DNA from: Shewanella eurypsychrophilus
GTDB taxonomy: Bacteria > Pseudomonadota > Gammaproteobacteria > Enterobacterales > Shewanellaceae
Length of the DNA: 64,000 nt
Direction of reading: 5' to 3'
Assembly: GCF_007004545.3 (NCBI RefSeq)
Contig: NZ_CP045503.2
Coordinates: 3,938,102-4,002,101, forward strand
Numbering within the stretch: the first letter of the stretch is position 1; every line of letters begins with the position of its first letter. Below are positions 42,243 to 52,169 of this stretch, piece after piece. The notes beneath the pieces were generated by a model, which saw nothing but the letters and a program-made list of their open reading frames with translations, searched no databases and had not been told where the DNA came from. Both the position numbers and the translations under genes were made by a program.

Positions 42243-43364
42243 TTGCCAGAAAAGACAGCATTGGTACTCGGTGGTGGTGGCGCTCGAGCCGCCTATCAAA
42301 TAGGCGTACTCAAGGCCATTGTGCAGTTCTATCCACGTAATCATGGCATTCCATTTAAAATCATCTGTGGTACCTCAGCGGGGGCGATTAACGGGACCTC
42401 TATTGCTACCCATGCATCTTGTTTTCATTTGGGAGTGCGTAAACTCGAATGGGTGTGGCGAAACTTTCATACCGAGAAGGTCTACAAGTCCTCCAGCCGT
42501 GGAATTTTAGGGCATTTGGGCAGAATGTTATTAATGAGCCTGCAAGACGACAGGGTTAACTCCAATGCGGGCAGTCTGTTTAATAGTGAGCCGTTAAGAG
42601 TGCTGCTTAATCAATTAATTAACTTCGCTAGAATTGACAGAAATATTGACAGCGGCGCGCTTAATGCCCTGAGCATAGATACCTCATGCTACAACACTTC
42701 AAGATCGGTGACATTTTTTCAGGGCAGTCATGATATTTCAGACTGGCACAGAGATAGACGCAGCGGACAACGCACCCAGCTCAATACTGAGCACTTACTA
42801 GCAAGCTCTGCTATCCCATTAATATTCCCGTCGATTAAGCTCAATCAGGGCTATTACGGCGATGGCTCAGTCCATCAACTTGCGCCCTTAAGTAGTCCGA
42901 TTCATTTAGGCGCCAAAAAGATCATGGTGATTAATCTGGAAAGCCCTCATAAGCAACAGCCCCAAGAGTTAGAACATCACCCAAAGACCGCAACCATTAC
43001 TGGCCACCTGCTCGACACTATCTTCTCAGATACGCTCAACAGTGATTTAGAAAGACTAGAGCGGATCAATGGCACCCTTAAACTCATTCCAGAGGAAAAA
43101 CGAAAATCTTTGCCCTTAACCAATATTGAAACTTTAGTCATTAAGCCCAGTGAAGACCTGAGTCAAATGGCCTCTCACTTTTATCATAATATGCCTTTTG
43201 CCGTCAAAGCCATGCTTAGGCCTATTGGCATTAAACAAGACACGGATTCGAGTATTGTCTCCTACCTGCTTTTTGAGCAAGCCTATTGCAGTGCACTGAT
43301 CGACTTAGGCTATCAAGATGCCATGTGTCAGATTGATGAGATAAGAGCATTTTTCGAGATTTGA
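42243..43364 (+). CDS. Patatin-like phospholipase
   Basis: A 373-residue patatin-family lipid acyl hydrolase. The oxyanion-hole loop LGGGGARAAYQIG opens the protein, the nucleophile is Ser45 in CGTSAGAING, and the catalytic Asp207 is in GYYGDGSVHQ, followed by PLSSPIHLGA. The start is TTG at 42243 with a strong GAGGGGAG box 5 nt upstream; no ATG is better placed. No signal peptide, so cytoplasmic. The region after about 240 is less conserved. It likely releases fatty acids from phospholipids; in vivo role unknown. Confidence 0.88.
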   Translation: MPEKTALVLGGGGARAAYQIGVLKAIVQFYPRNHGIPFKIICGTSAGAINGTSIATHASCFHLGVRKLEWVWRNFHTEKVYKSSSRGILGHLGRMLLMSLQDDRVNSNAGSLFNSEPLRVLLNQLINFARIDRNIDSGALNALSIDTSCYNTSRSVTFFQGSHDISDWHRDRRSGQRTQLNTEHLLASSAIPLIFPSIKLNQGYYGDGSVHQLAPLSSPIHLGAKKIMVINLESPHKQQPQELEHHPKTATITGHLLDTIFSDTLNSDLERLERINGTLKLIPEEKRKSLPLTNIETLVIKPSEDLSQMASHFYHNMPFAVKAMLRPIGIKQDTDSSIVSYLLFEQAYCSALIDLGYQDAMCQIDEIRAFFEI

Positions 43365-43384
43365 TGATCCACAGATGTGCCAGT

Positions 43385-44098
43385 TTACTGTATCGGGCTA
43401 ACTCTTCTTTCGATGACTCTTGCAACATGGCTTCCCCATATTCGGTACACTTTAGGACCTGGATGAAAACCGTCGCTTGCCATATCTGATGCTGCTGGTT
43501 TGAGCGGAATTTCCACCAACTCACATTCATCATGATGCTCGATGAGTCGATTAAGCTTGTGGTTAAAGGCTTTCGCTCTGAGGCCCAGAAACCACCTCAG
43601 TGGCTGTGGGAAGGCAGGAAAAAGATGCATCGGTGGAACCGCTGTCATCAATATATGTTGAGTCGAACACTGCTTTTTAAGTAACGTAATTAATCGAGCT
43701 TGCTGCTCAATCCAACGATTCTCTCTTAATGGACTCAATAGGTCATTCACCCCAAGAGACACCAACACCACATCGACATCTGCCATGCTCTGGCCTAGCA
43801 GAGTATCGATAAGATCTAAGGTGGTGTTGCCTGATTTAGCCACCAATGACCAGCTTACACTGTATGTTTGGGCGAGTTCACGCGATAAGCAACCGCTTAA
43901 CGCATCATCTTGCGTCATCACCCCGACTCCAGCAGCAGCTGAGTCACCAATCACTAGCACAGTCAATGGCCTACCTTCACCTAATCGGCCACTACGACCG
44001 CCTGAAGGTTCAGCTAAAATCGGCGTCACTTTACGCACATGGCGCCCCTGCAACAATAATAAAGGGCCAATAAAAATCAGTATGAAGTAATAAAACAT
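43385..44098 (-). CDS. SGNH/GDSL-type esterase
   Basis: A 237-residue SGNH hydrolase with an N-terminal hydrophobic anchor or signal (about 2-17). Block I is VLVIGDS53AAAGVGV with the nucleophile, block III/IV is LVSLGVNDLLSP, and block V is DGFHPGPKVY with the catalytic Asp and His. This is the tesA-like family, hydrolysing ester or thioester bonds. It starts 3 bp after the antiporter gene stop on the same strand, so the two are cotranscribed. Substrate unknown. Confidence 0.85.
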   Translation of the reverse strand: MFYYFILIFIGPLLLLQGRHVRKVTPILAEPSGGRSGRLGEGRPLTVLVIGDSAAAGVGVMTQDDALSGCLSRELAQTYSVSWSLVAKSGNTTLDLIDTLLGQSMADVDVVLVSLGVNDLLSPLRENRWIEQQARLITLLKKQCSTQHILMTAVPPMHLFPAFPQPLRWFLGLRAKAFNHKLNRLIEHHDECELVEIPLKPAASDMASDGFHPGPKVYRIWGSHVARVIERRVSPIQ

Positions 44099-44101
44099 GC
44101 T

Positions 44102-46051
44102 TTATCCCTGCAATAGATAGATTTCAGCCTTCTCAATCCTTCTTGGCTTGCCTAAAATAATCAAGGTATCACCGGATCGGATAATCCAATCGAATTCGGG
44201 ATTTTCAACTTCAGCACCACAACGTCTCACGGCGCGTAACTCAATTCTCAGCTTTTCCCAAGGAATATCAGCCAATGTTAGGCCAACTGCATTAGCGCCT
44301 TTTGGTAAGGCGACCGCATGTAAATGTTCTAAGGTAAAGTCTGTTTCAGCCCCAGAGAAGAAACCGTGCAGATACTTGTAATGGTTACGACGTTCATATT
44401 CTAGCCTCTTCAAGATGCGCGTTAATGGCACGCCACATTGATAAAGAACCTGTGATACTAACATCAGGCTGCCTTCCAATGTTTCTGGGATCACCTGGCT
44501 TGCCCCGGCCTCTTCTAACTCTTGCATACCGGTATCATCACGAGTACGGACTAATATTTTCGCATCAGGAGCGAGCTGGCGACACAGAGGCAAGACTTCT
44601 TCGAGAATACGACTACTGCTAAACGTCAGTACGATTAACTTCGCCTCCCTGATTTTGGCCTGCTTGAGTATGCTGCGTTTACACACATCTCCGAAGTAAA
44701 CTGGCTCTCCGGCTTTACGTGCTTCAGAAACCCTGGTTGGGTCTAAATCCAACACTAAGAAAGGGACCGCTTCTGTCTTCATAAATCGGGCGATAGTCTG
44801 GCCTACTCGACCATAGCCCAATATCAAGACTAAATCGTTTTGATGCTCAATGTTAGGCTCAATCGTTAAGGTTTTCTCAGCCTTAGAGCTGACGCCCTGA
44901 AGCCTGCGAGCGATGTCTACACTATGGCGAACTAACCAAGGGGCAATAGCCATAGATAACACGGCCACCATGACCAGCTTAGTACTCAACTCTATGTCCA
45001 GTAACTGGTAGTTTACTGCTAATGCCAAGACCACAAAACTAAATTCACCCACCTGGGCTAAGCTCAGAGCTGTCGACACTGAGATCCTGAATGATTCTTT
45101 AGCTAATCTTAATAAGGCAAACACTACTAAGGCTTTACCGACGATGACAGCAATGAGAATAAGAAGAATTTGCCACCAAAATTGCAGCACTAATGAGAAG
45201 TTAATCAACATACCGATAGAGATAAAAAACAGCCCCATAAGAAGATCTCTAAAAGGCCTGATGTCGGCTTCCAACTGTCGCTTATATTGGCTCTCGCCCA
45301 GTAGCATACCCGCCATAAAAGCGCCTAATGCCATCGATAAGCCCAGCCATTGAGTTAACGCGCCCGTTAACAAGGCAACCACTAAGGTTGAGAGCATGAA
45401 TAACTCATTGGAACGTGAACGAGCGACTTCATCAAAAAGCCGTGGTAAGCCCCATTTACCGAATGCCATTAAGGCCACAAACGCAAGCACGCCTTCGACT
45501 AAGGCATAACCAATGCTTTGTATCGACAAGGTTTCACCGCCACTAGCAAGTAGTGGAAGCAAGATTAACAGAGGAACAACCGCCAGATCTTGAAATAGCA
45601 ATACACTGACAGAAAGCTCACCATGACGGCGCCTCAGCCAGCCTTGTTCATTGAGTAGCTTGAGCACAATAGCGGTAGATGAAAGCGCAATAGCCGAGCC
45701 GACAACCAGTGACTCGACAATAGTTAGCGAACATAAGTAAGCAATACAAGACGCCAATAAGGTCGTCACCACCACTTGTGCGCTACCTAAACCAAATACT
45801 GTACGTCTCATTGCCCACAACCTTGGCAAAGAAAATTCCAGACCTAAGCTGAACATCAATAAGACAACACCCAGTTCTGCAACTGATTGCATCTGGTGCT
45901 GGCTAAACCAGTTAAAGCCCGAAGGACCGCTGATCACCCCAGTCACCAAGTATGCCAATATCGCAGGTAAACCCGCTCGCTTCAATATAGCAATAGAGAT
46001 AATAGCGATGACAAGCATCGAAAGCACTTGGATAAGAAAGCTGTGTTCCAT
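44102..46051 (-). CDS. CPA2-family (Kef-type) cation/proton antiporter with RCK domain
   Basis: A 649-residue membrane protein: about 12 helices with Na_H_Exchanger features (VLLMFSLGLEFSLPRLWAMR, SSTAIVLKLL, LLFQDLAVVPLL, GAFMAGMLLGES) in residues 1-380, then an RCK/TrkA-N domain (about 400-520, LVLILGYGRVGQTIARFM, a Rossmann NAD-binding loop) and a TrkA-C domain (about 560-645). Such proteins export K+ in exchange for H+, gated by nucleotides or glutathione. The frame extends to TTG 46063, but its GGAG box would touch the codon, so ATG 46051 is preferred. First gene of a two-gene unit with the SGNH hydrolase. Confidence 0.88.
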   Translation of the reverse strand: MEHSFLIQVLSMLVIAIISIAILKRAGLPAILAYLVTGVISGPSGFNWFSQHQMQSVAELGVVLLMFSLGLEFSLPRLWAMRRTVFGLGSAQVVVTTLLASCIAYLCSLTIVESLVVGSAIALSSTAIVLKLLNEQGWLRRRHGELSVSVLLFQDLAVVPLLILLPLLASGGETLSIQSIGYALVEGVLAFVALMAFGKWGLPRLFDEVARSRSNELFMLSTLVVALLTGALTQWLGLSMALGAFMAGMLLGESQYKRQLEADIRPFRDLLMGLFFISIGMLINFSLVLQFWWQILLILIAVIVGKALVVFALLRLAKESFRISVSTALSLAQVGEFSFVVLALAVNYQLLDIELSTKLVMVAVLSMAIAPWLVRHSVDIARRLQGVSSKAEKTLTIEPNIEHQNDLVLILGYGRVGQTIARFMKTEAVPFLVLDLDPTRVSEARKAGEPVYFGDVCKRSILKQAKIREAKLIVLTFSSSRILEEVLPLCRQLAPDAKILVRTRDDTGMQELEEAGASQVIPETLEGSLMLVSQVLYQCGVPLTRILKRLEYERRNHYKYLHGFFSGAETDFTLEHLHAVALPKGANAVGLTLADIPWEKLRIELRAVRRCGAEVENPEFDWIIRSGDTLIILGKPRRIEKAEIYLLQG

Positions 46052-46234
46052 TCTAAATATCAACTCCGAGTCAAAAAACTGGCATAGGTTTTACATCACT
46101 GACACTAGAAAGATTAACTGAATGACAAATAAAGACAAATTTAATTAACAAAAATTTAGGCACACTTATTGCTTGGTACTATATAAGCGCAGAGAGTTAA
46201 TCTCAGAAACACCGCATTCGATGGAGTACTTGTT

Positions 46235-47116
46235 ATGGATTTTGGCCTGGCTACAGATTTTTATTCTGATGAACCAAGATACCAACCAGATTTACTGGGT
46301 TCTGGTACTCAGGAGCTTGATCTTGTGCAGATCATTCAGCAGCTACATGAAAGTTTAGACCCTAGGACAGTCTTTGCCTGTTTTGGCAAAATAATGGGAC
46401 AACATTTGCCGATTGCAGGGATCAAACTCAGGTATAACAAATACCAGTTTTCGTGGGGAAGAAATCAAGGCTTAGTGATCAAACAAGAGTTAGTATATGA
46501 AGAGAAAATAGCGCGACTGGAGTACAGCTTAACGTCTCCACTCATGCCATCACAAGCCAAACAGTTACAACAGCTACAGACATTAGTCATTTTGCCGCTC
46601 TTTAATGCGACACAATTTCAAGACATGTCACAACAAGCTATGTATGACTCATTAACCCGCTTAGGTAATCGTCATTACTATATTGAAAGTTTAAAGAAAG
46701 CAATTGCGACTTCAAGCCGACATAACAACGCACTGTCAATTGTGATCTTAGATCTCGATAATTTTAAAACACTCAATGATGTATATGGCCATCAGTTTGG
46801 TGACAACATTCTGTCTGAGTTTGGCTCAGTACTCACCAAAGCGATAAGAGATACTGATCAGGCATTTCGTGTCGGAGGTGATGAATTTGTCGTTTTAGTA
46901 AGAGGCGATTTATCGGCGGCCGAGATCTTATGCCAACGTATACTGAGTACTATGTCGACGTTGCCTTTGTTCAACAAGTACCAAGTTCAAACGAGTTTAG
47001 GTATTTCACAATGGAAACATGATGAAGCAGCCACCTCTTTGTATGAGAGAGCGGACAAGGCACTTTATCGTGCTAAAGCGGCGGGACGACGTTGTTTCAG
47101 ATCGGATAAAAGTTAA
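46235..47116 (+). CDS. GGDEF diguanylate cyclase
   Basis: A 293-residue protein: an N-terminal domain (about 1-135) of unassigned type, resembling a small GAF-like fold, followed by a full GGDEF domain (about 140-290). The active site is R212-V-GGDEF (214-218), with an intact I-site R205-D-T-D208. Makes c-di-GMP with product feedback. A GGAG box lies 8 nt before the ATG. It has no transmembrane helix. Divergent from the Kef-type gene and convergent with tilS. Confidence 0.9.
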   Translation: MDFGLATDFYSDEPRYQPDLLGSGTQELDLVQIIQQLHESLDPRTVFACFGKIMGQHLPIAGIKLRYNKYQFSWGRNQGLVIKQELVYEEKIARLEYSLTSPLMPSQAKQLQQLQTLVILPLFNATQFQDMSQQAMYDSLTRLGNRHYYIESLKKAIATSSRHNNALSIVILDLDNFKTLNDVYGHQFGDNILSEFGSVLTKAIRDTDQAFRVGGDEFVVLVRGDLSAAEILCQRILSTMSTLPLFNKYQVQTSLGISQWKHDEAATSLYERADKALYRAKAAGRRCFRSDKS

Positions 47117-47155
47117 TTAACGGCCTATTGCCCATATGGCCGATTAATTACTTTT
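47113..47155. terminator. Bidirectional terminator between the cyclase and tilS
   Basis: TAATTAACGGCC and GGCCGATTAATTA form a 12-bp stem with one bulged base. Rightward it is followed by CTTTTTG, and leftward by AT-rich sequence. It lies between two convergent genes. Confidence 0.65.
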
Positions 47156-48569
47156 TGTGTTGGCTAAATAGCAATCCTAGCTCATCACTAACACATAAAT
47201 ATCCAGTTTCGACCCAATAACCAAGCGCACAGATCAAACGCTCGTTATAAAAAACTAATGGGACCTTGTCTCGCTCCCAAGTCGGGATCATGTATTCCTG
47301 CCAAAGTTTTTTCAACTCCCTCCCCTTGGAACGGCCATTAGGTTGACAACGAATACTGCCTTTAACGCCAAAACGAACGCTAACCTGTTCACCTTTATTA
47401 GGTAAACGAAGCCGTTCACCTGCAGTTTTACTCTGTAGCCGCAGACAATACGTTGAGGATATTTCGATGCTAAAGCTAGCGGGACTGAGCAGAGTATTAT
47501 TCTCGACTGCAAACACCTTGTGCAGGATGTTCTTACGTTTATCGGCTGCAATCGATGACAGAAACACTCGGCCTTGATAACGCCGGATCAATAAGTCTCC
47601 AAATCTTAGCTCGACTCTCGCATCGGCTTTGGCTAGTAATAACTGAGATAAGGCCTGGGTTAATTGTGCTTGTGACGGTGGTGCAAACCCCCGCTTTTCT
47701 ACAAAGCCTCTAAAGAGTAAAGCTTGCCAATTGCTATCTTGCTTAGCTAAAAGCGCCAAATCTAATGAACACACCTCAGAGTCGGTCAAAGGGAGATAAT
47801 CAGGTAAGCGCTTACTCACCTCAGCATCGATTACGGCTTGCTGTTGTGCACACAAAGACGCACTGCGACTGGCGGTGATCGCGATTGAGCTCCAGCGCGC
47901 TTTAAGTCTAGGAATAATGTCTAAACGTAAGAAGTTACGATCGTATCGTGTATCACAATTACTTTCATCTGTGATATGCACTAAGCCAAGTCTTGAGGCT
48001 TTCGATTCAATCTGCTCACGGCTAATCGATAATAATGGCCTGAGGAGCTGTTTATCTTGTTCGAAAAGTTGAATGCCACCCATGGCCGATAAACCTTTAG
48101 GGCCAAGCCCTCGCTTTAATGCTAGCAGCACAGTTTCTAATTGATCATCCAAATGATGTGCCGTCAACAAAACATCACCGGCCTCCATTTGAGACTGTAT
48201 TGCAGCATAACGTGCGTGCCTTGCTTCGGCTTCAATGCTCTTACGCGGGCCAGTATTCACCTTTACATGCTTAATACACAAGGGTAATTGGTACTTTGAT
48301 GCCTGTATTGTGCAATGCTCGACCCACTGATCGGCACTGTCGCTTAAGCCATGGTGAACATGCAGTAACAGGTATCGAAATTGAGTATGCTCTTTAGCGA
48401 ATTGTGCCAAACCCTGAGCTAAGACTTCTGAATCAACGCCGCCACTGTAAGCGAGGACTAACTTTGCCCCAGGTTCTACGTCAGCTTGGAGCACAAGGTC
48501 GCTAAGCAGTGAGCTGGTACTGAAATCAGCCACAGCCGACTGAGTCGAGACACTGAGTTTACTCACCAT
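47148..48569 (-). CDS. tilS: tRNA(Ile)-lysidine synthase
   Basis: A 473-residue N-type ATP pyrophosphatase that makes lysidine at C34 of tRNA-Ile(CAU). The PP-loop is SGGVDS (42-47), followed by HVHHGLSDSADQWVEHC, TAHHLDDQLETVLLALKRG and the C-terminal TilS domain (about 365-460). It begins one base after the dnaE stop. In E. coli accA and other genes lie between, so the order differs here. N-terminal extension of about 30 residues before the PP-loop is slightly long. Confidence 0.93.
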   Translation of the reverse strand: MVSKLSVSTQSAVADFSTSSLLSDLVLQADVEPGAKLVLAYSGGVDSEVLAQGLAQFAKEHTQFRYLLLHVHHGLSDSADQWVEHCTIQASKYQLPLCIKHVKVNTGPRKSIEAEARHARYAAIQSQMEAGDVLLTAHHLDDQLETVLLALKRGLGPKGLSAMGGIQLFEQDKQLLRPLLSISREQIESKASRLGLVHITDESNCDTRYDRNFLRLDIIPRLKARWSSIAITASRSASLCAQQQAVIDAEVSKRLPDYLPLTDSEVCSLDLALLAKQDSNWQALLFRGFVEKRGFAPPSQAQLTQALSQLLLAKADARVELRFGDLLIRRYQGRVFLSSIAADKRKNILHKVFAVENNTLLSPASFSIEISSTYCLRLQSKTAGERLRLPNKGEQVSVRFGVKGSIRCQPNGRSKGRELKKLWQEYMIPTWERDKVPLVFYNERLICALGYWVETGYLCVSDELGLLFSQHKK

Positions 48570-48570
48570 A

Positions 48571-51500
48571 TTAAAATAAGATCCTAACCTTGCCAGCGCC
48601 GGTCAATGTTTCAAGCGCAAGCATCAACTCATCAGTGGGGTTGACTCTCCAGTTATCACCCAGTTTAAACTGAGCCTTGGCCTTAGGTTGAGCATAATTA
48701 ACAATAATAGGCACTGCGCCTTTATTCCACGGCTCAACCACTTGTTTGAAGCTATCTAACCAAGTTTCATCGACCAAGTCACTGTCGATATCCACCTCAA
48801 CGGCACTGGCGAAGTGATTACGAGCCTCGCCCATATCGATAATGCTTCTGGCAGTCATGCGGTTGCCACCGGAGAAATCATCGAAACTGACTTCGCCTTC
48901 GATAATCAAGATACGATCTTTCTCTAGCAGGTGGTTAAATTTTTCGAACGCCTCGGTGAATAGCATCACCTCCAAGCGCGCACTCTTATCGTCCAGGGTC
49001 ACCAGCCCCATTTTAGATCCACGTTTAGTCATCATGACACGTGTCGCGATGACCAGTCCTGCCGCTTTCATGGTCTTGCCACGTTCTGTCGGGTGGACAT
49101 CTTTTAGGCGCCCCGAAGTATAATGCTTCAGCTCTTTTAGATACTGATTTATCGGGTGACCTGTCAGATAAAGGCCTAATGTTTCACGCTCACCTTCGAG
49201 CCAAATTTTATCTGGCCAAGGTGTACATTGAACAAATTGCTGTTTGGTATCAGCTTGATCGTCATTTAATAGGCCGAACATGTCATGCTGGCCAATAGCC
49301 TCAGCCTTGGCATTTTGATCCGCCGCACGCACCGCTTCCGGTAATGTCGCCATCATAGATGCACGATGGGGCCCTAAGCTGTCCAATGCCCCAGCATAAA
49401 TCAGCTTTTCCATGATGCGTTTATTCAATTTTTTCAAGTCGACACGCGCACAAAAATCAAACAAATCTTTAAAGGGGCCATCTTTTCGTGCTTGCAGAAT
49501 TGAATCTACAGGTCCGTCACCGACACCTTTAATGGCGCCGATACCGTAAACAATTTGGCCTTCTTCATCGACATTAAATTTAAGTAAGCCTTTATTCACA
49601 TCCGGCGGAAGCAGAGGCTGTTGCATGCGTTCACATTCATCAACGAGGATAACGATTTTATCGGTATTATCCATATCGGCAGACATTACTGCCGCCATAA
49701 ACTCTGCCGGAAAATGCGTTTTTAACCACAGAGTCTGATATGACACGAGTGCGTAAGCGGCTGAATGCGATTTGTTAAAACCGTAGCCCGCAAATTTTTC
49801 CACCAGATCGAATATTTTCATCGACAGTTCGCCGTCGATACCGTTATTGATCGAACCTTCTTTGAACGTGCCGCGCTGTTTTGCCATCTCCTCGGGCTTT
49901 TTCTTACCCATAGCACGGCGCAGCATATCTGCCCCACCAAGAGAGTAACCCGCTAGAACCTGAGCAATCTGCATCACCTGCTCTTGATAGAGGATAATGC
50001 CGTAGGTGGGTTCTAATACCCACTGTAAAGAGTCATGTTGATATTCAGCGTCGGGATAAGACACAGCCTCTCGGCCATGCTTTCGTTCGATAAAGTTATC
50101 TACCATGCCGGACTGAAGTGGACCCGGACGGAACAGGGCCACCAGTGCAATCATATCTTCAAAACTATCTGGCTGAAGGCGTTTAATCAAATCCTTCATA
50201 CCGCGTGATTCGAGCTGAAACACGGCAGTCGTTTCATAACGTTGAAGCAGTCTAAAACTCTTAGCGTCATCTAAAGGAATCGATTCAATACGTATCGGAT
50301 CTTTACCCAGCTTCTTCTGCTTGGGGTTGATCATCTGCAGTGCCCAATCGATGATGGTTAGGGTTCTCAAGCCCAAGAAATCGAACTTGACTAGGCCCGC
50401 TGTCTCAACATCATTTTTATCGAACTGGGTTACCGGGTTTTTCCCTTCGGAGTCACAGTAAATAGGAGCAAAATCGGTAATTGTGGTCGGCGATATCACC
50501 ACGCCACCCGCATGCTTACCCGCGTTACGAGTAACACCTTCCAAAATCCGACACATGTCGATGAGATCTTTTACCTCCTCATTGCCATCGTAAGACTCCT
50601 GCAGTGCTGGTTCAACCTCGAACGCTTTCGCCAGTGTCATCCCCGGCTCGGCGGGCACCATCTTAGAAATACGGTCGACGAAGCCGTAAGGGTGACCTAA
50701 TACTCGGCCTACATCTCGAATAACTGCTTTCGCCGCCATAGTACCAAAGGTGATGATCTGCGAAACCGCATCGCGGCCATAAAGCTCGGCAACATGATCA
50801 ATCACTTCATCACGCCTATCCATACAGAAATCAATATCGAAATCCGGCATAGAGACACGTTCTGGATTCAGGAATCGCTCGAACAGTAATTCGTATTCGA
50901 GTGGATCGAGATCGGTGATCTTTAGTGCATAAGCGACTAAAGAGCCAGCACCGGAACCACGGCCAGGCCCGATAGGGATGTCTTGATCTTTACCCCATTG
51001 AATAAACTCCATCACGATAAGAAAGTAACCAGGGAATCCCATCTGGTTAATCACTTTCAGTTCGATATCGAGACGATTGTCATACTCAGGACGTTTTTCA
51101 GCTCTCACAGCAGGATCGGGAAACAGAAACTCCAAGCGATCTTCGAGCCCCTTCTCAGAGACATCGACTAAGAAGTCTTCAATAGATTGTTCGCCTGTCG
51201 GAAAATCTGGTAAGAAGTACTCACCAAGCCTGACGGTGACATTACAGCGTTTGGCGATCTCGACGGTATTTTCGATAGCTTCTGGAATATCTTCAAATAA
51301 CTCACGCATCTCATCGCTGCTTTTGAAGTATTGCTGGTTGCTATACTTTTTCGGTCTGCGAGGATCGGCTAAAGTAAAACCATCTGAAATCGCGACTCGG
51401 ATCTCGTGGGCATCAAAAAATTCAGGACTATTAAAAACAACCTGATTGGTTGCAACAACAGGTAAGCCTTTTTGCTCAGCGAGCTCAACGGCTAAGTGTA

Positions 51501-52044
51501 GATAGGTTTCTTCATCTGGGCGGTTTGTACGCAGCAGTTCTAGATAATAGCGATCAGGGAAATGAGTTTGATAAAACTCAACTAATGAATCGACTTGGGG
51601 CTGATTGCCTTTCAACAATGCCCGTCCTATATCCCCGTGTCTACCACCTGAGAGTAGCATTAACCCTTTGTTATACTTAGCGAGCCATTCATGGTCTATA
51701 ACTGCTCTATCGTTGATATGACCTCTAAGATAAGCGTCACTGATCAGAAGCGTTAAGTTCAAATAACCATCGTTATCCATGGCCAAAACGGTCACGGAAC
51801 ACAAATCTTTATCGAATCCTGGTACTTTTACCCAAAAGTCGGCGCCAATAATCGGTTTGACCCCGGCACCATGGCACGCGCCATAAAACTTCACCAGGCC
51901 ACATAAGTTAGTCTGATCCGTTAATGCAACAGCCGGCATACCAAGCTCTGACACCTTAGATAATATCGGCTTAATTTTTGCCAAACCGTCAGACATGGAA
52001 TAATCACTATGAACGCGCAGATGCACAAAACTTGGATCGGACAT
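48571..52044 (-). CDS. dnaE: DNA polymerase III, alpha subunit
   Basis: A 1157-residue replicative polymerase. N-terminal PHP domain (HLRVHSDYSMSDGLAKI), palm with PDFDIDF carrying catalytic Asp residues, fingers with GPGRGSGAGSLVAYAL and KKKPEEMAKQRG, a helix-hairpin-helix region (about 830-900) and an OB-fold near 980-1070, ending in the tau-binding tail. Length and motif order match the E. coli enzyme. It follows rnhB after a 125-bp gap and precedes tilS by one base. Confidence 0.97.
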   Translation of the reverse strand: MSDPSFVHLRVHSDYSMSDGLAKIKPILSKVSELGMPAVALTDQTNLCGLVKFYGACHGAGVKPIIGADFWVKVPGFDKDLCSVTVLAMDNDGYLNLTLLISDAYLRGHINDRAVIDHEWLAKYNKGLMLLSGGRHGDIGRALLKGNQPQVDSLVEFYQTHFPDRYYLELLRTNRPDEETYLHLAVELAEQKGLPVVATNQVVFNSPEFFDAHEIRVAISDGFTLADPRRPKKYSNQQYFKSSDEMRELFEDIPEAIENTVEIAKRCNVTVRLGEYFLPDFPTGEQSIEDFLVDVSEKGLEDRLEFLFPDPAVRAEKRPEYDNRLDIELKVINQMGFPGYFLIVMEFIQWGKDQDIPIGPGRGSGAGSLVAYALKITDLDPLEYELLFERFLNPERVSMPDFDIDFCMDRRDEVIDHVAELYGRDAVSQIITFGTMAAKAVIRDVGRVLGHPYGFVDRISKMVPAEPGMTLAKAFEVEPALQESYDGNEEVKDLIDMCRILEGVTRNAGKHAGGVVISPTTITDFAPIYCDSEGKNPVTQFDKNDVETAGLVKFDFLGLRTLTIIDWALQMINPKQKKLGKDPIRIESIPLDDAKSFRLLQRYETTAVFQLESRGMKDLIKRLQPDSFEDMIALVALFRPGPLQSGMVDNFIERKHGREAVSYPDAEYQHDSLQWVLEPTYGIILYQEQVMQIAQVLAGYSLGGADMLRRAMGKKKPEEMAKQRGTFKEGSINNGIDGELSMKIFDLVEKFAGYGFNKSHSAAYALVSYQTLWLKTHFPAEFMAAVMSADMDNTDKIVILVDECERMQQPLLPPDVNKGLLKFNVDEEGQIVYGIGAIKGVGDGPVDSILQARKDGPFKDLFDFCARVDLKKLNKRIMEKLIYAGALDSLGPHRASMMATLPEAVRAADQNAKAEAIGQHDMFGLLNDDQADTKQQFVQCTPWPDKIWLEGERETLGLYLTGHPINQYLKELKHYTSGRLKDVHPTERGKTMKAAGLVIATRVMMTKRGSKMGLVTLDDKSARLEVMLFTEAFEKFNHLLEKDRILIIEGEVSFDDFSGGNRMTARSIIDMGEARNHFASAVEVDIDSDLVDETWLDSFKQVVEPWNKGAVPIIVNYAQPKAKAQFKLGDNWRVNPTDELMLALETLTGAGKVRILF

Positions 52045-52169
52045 ATTTTCGGATACTTAATGTAATAAAAAGGAAAATGAACGCTGATAAAAGATTAACA
52101 GAGTCAAACACGCCAAGCCAGAACATAGAATGAGAGGGACTGACGCGTTCTAGGATAATAACAACTAGG

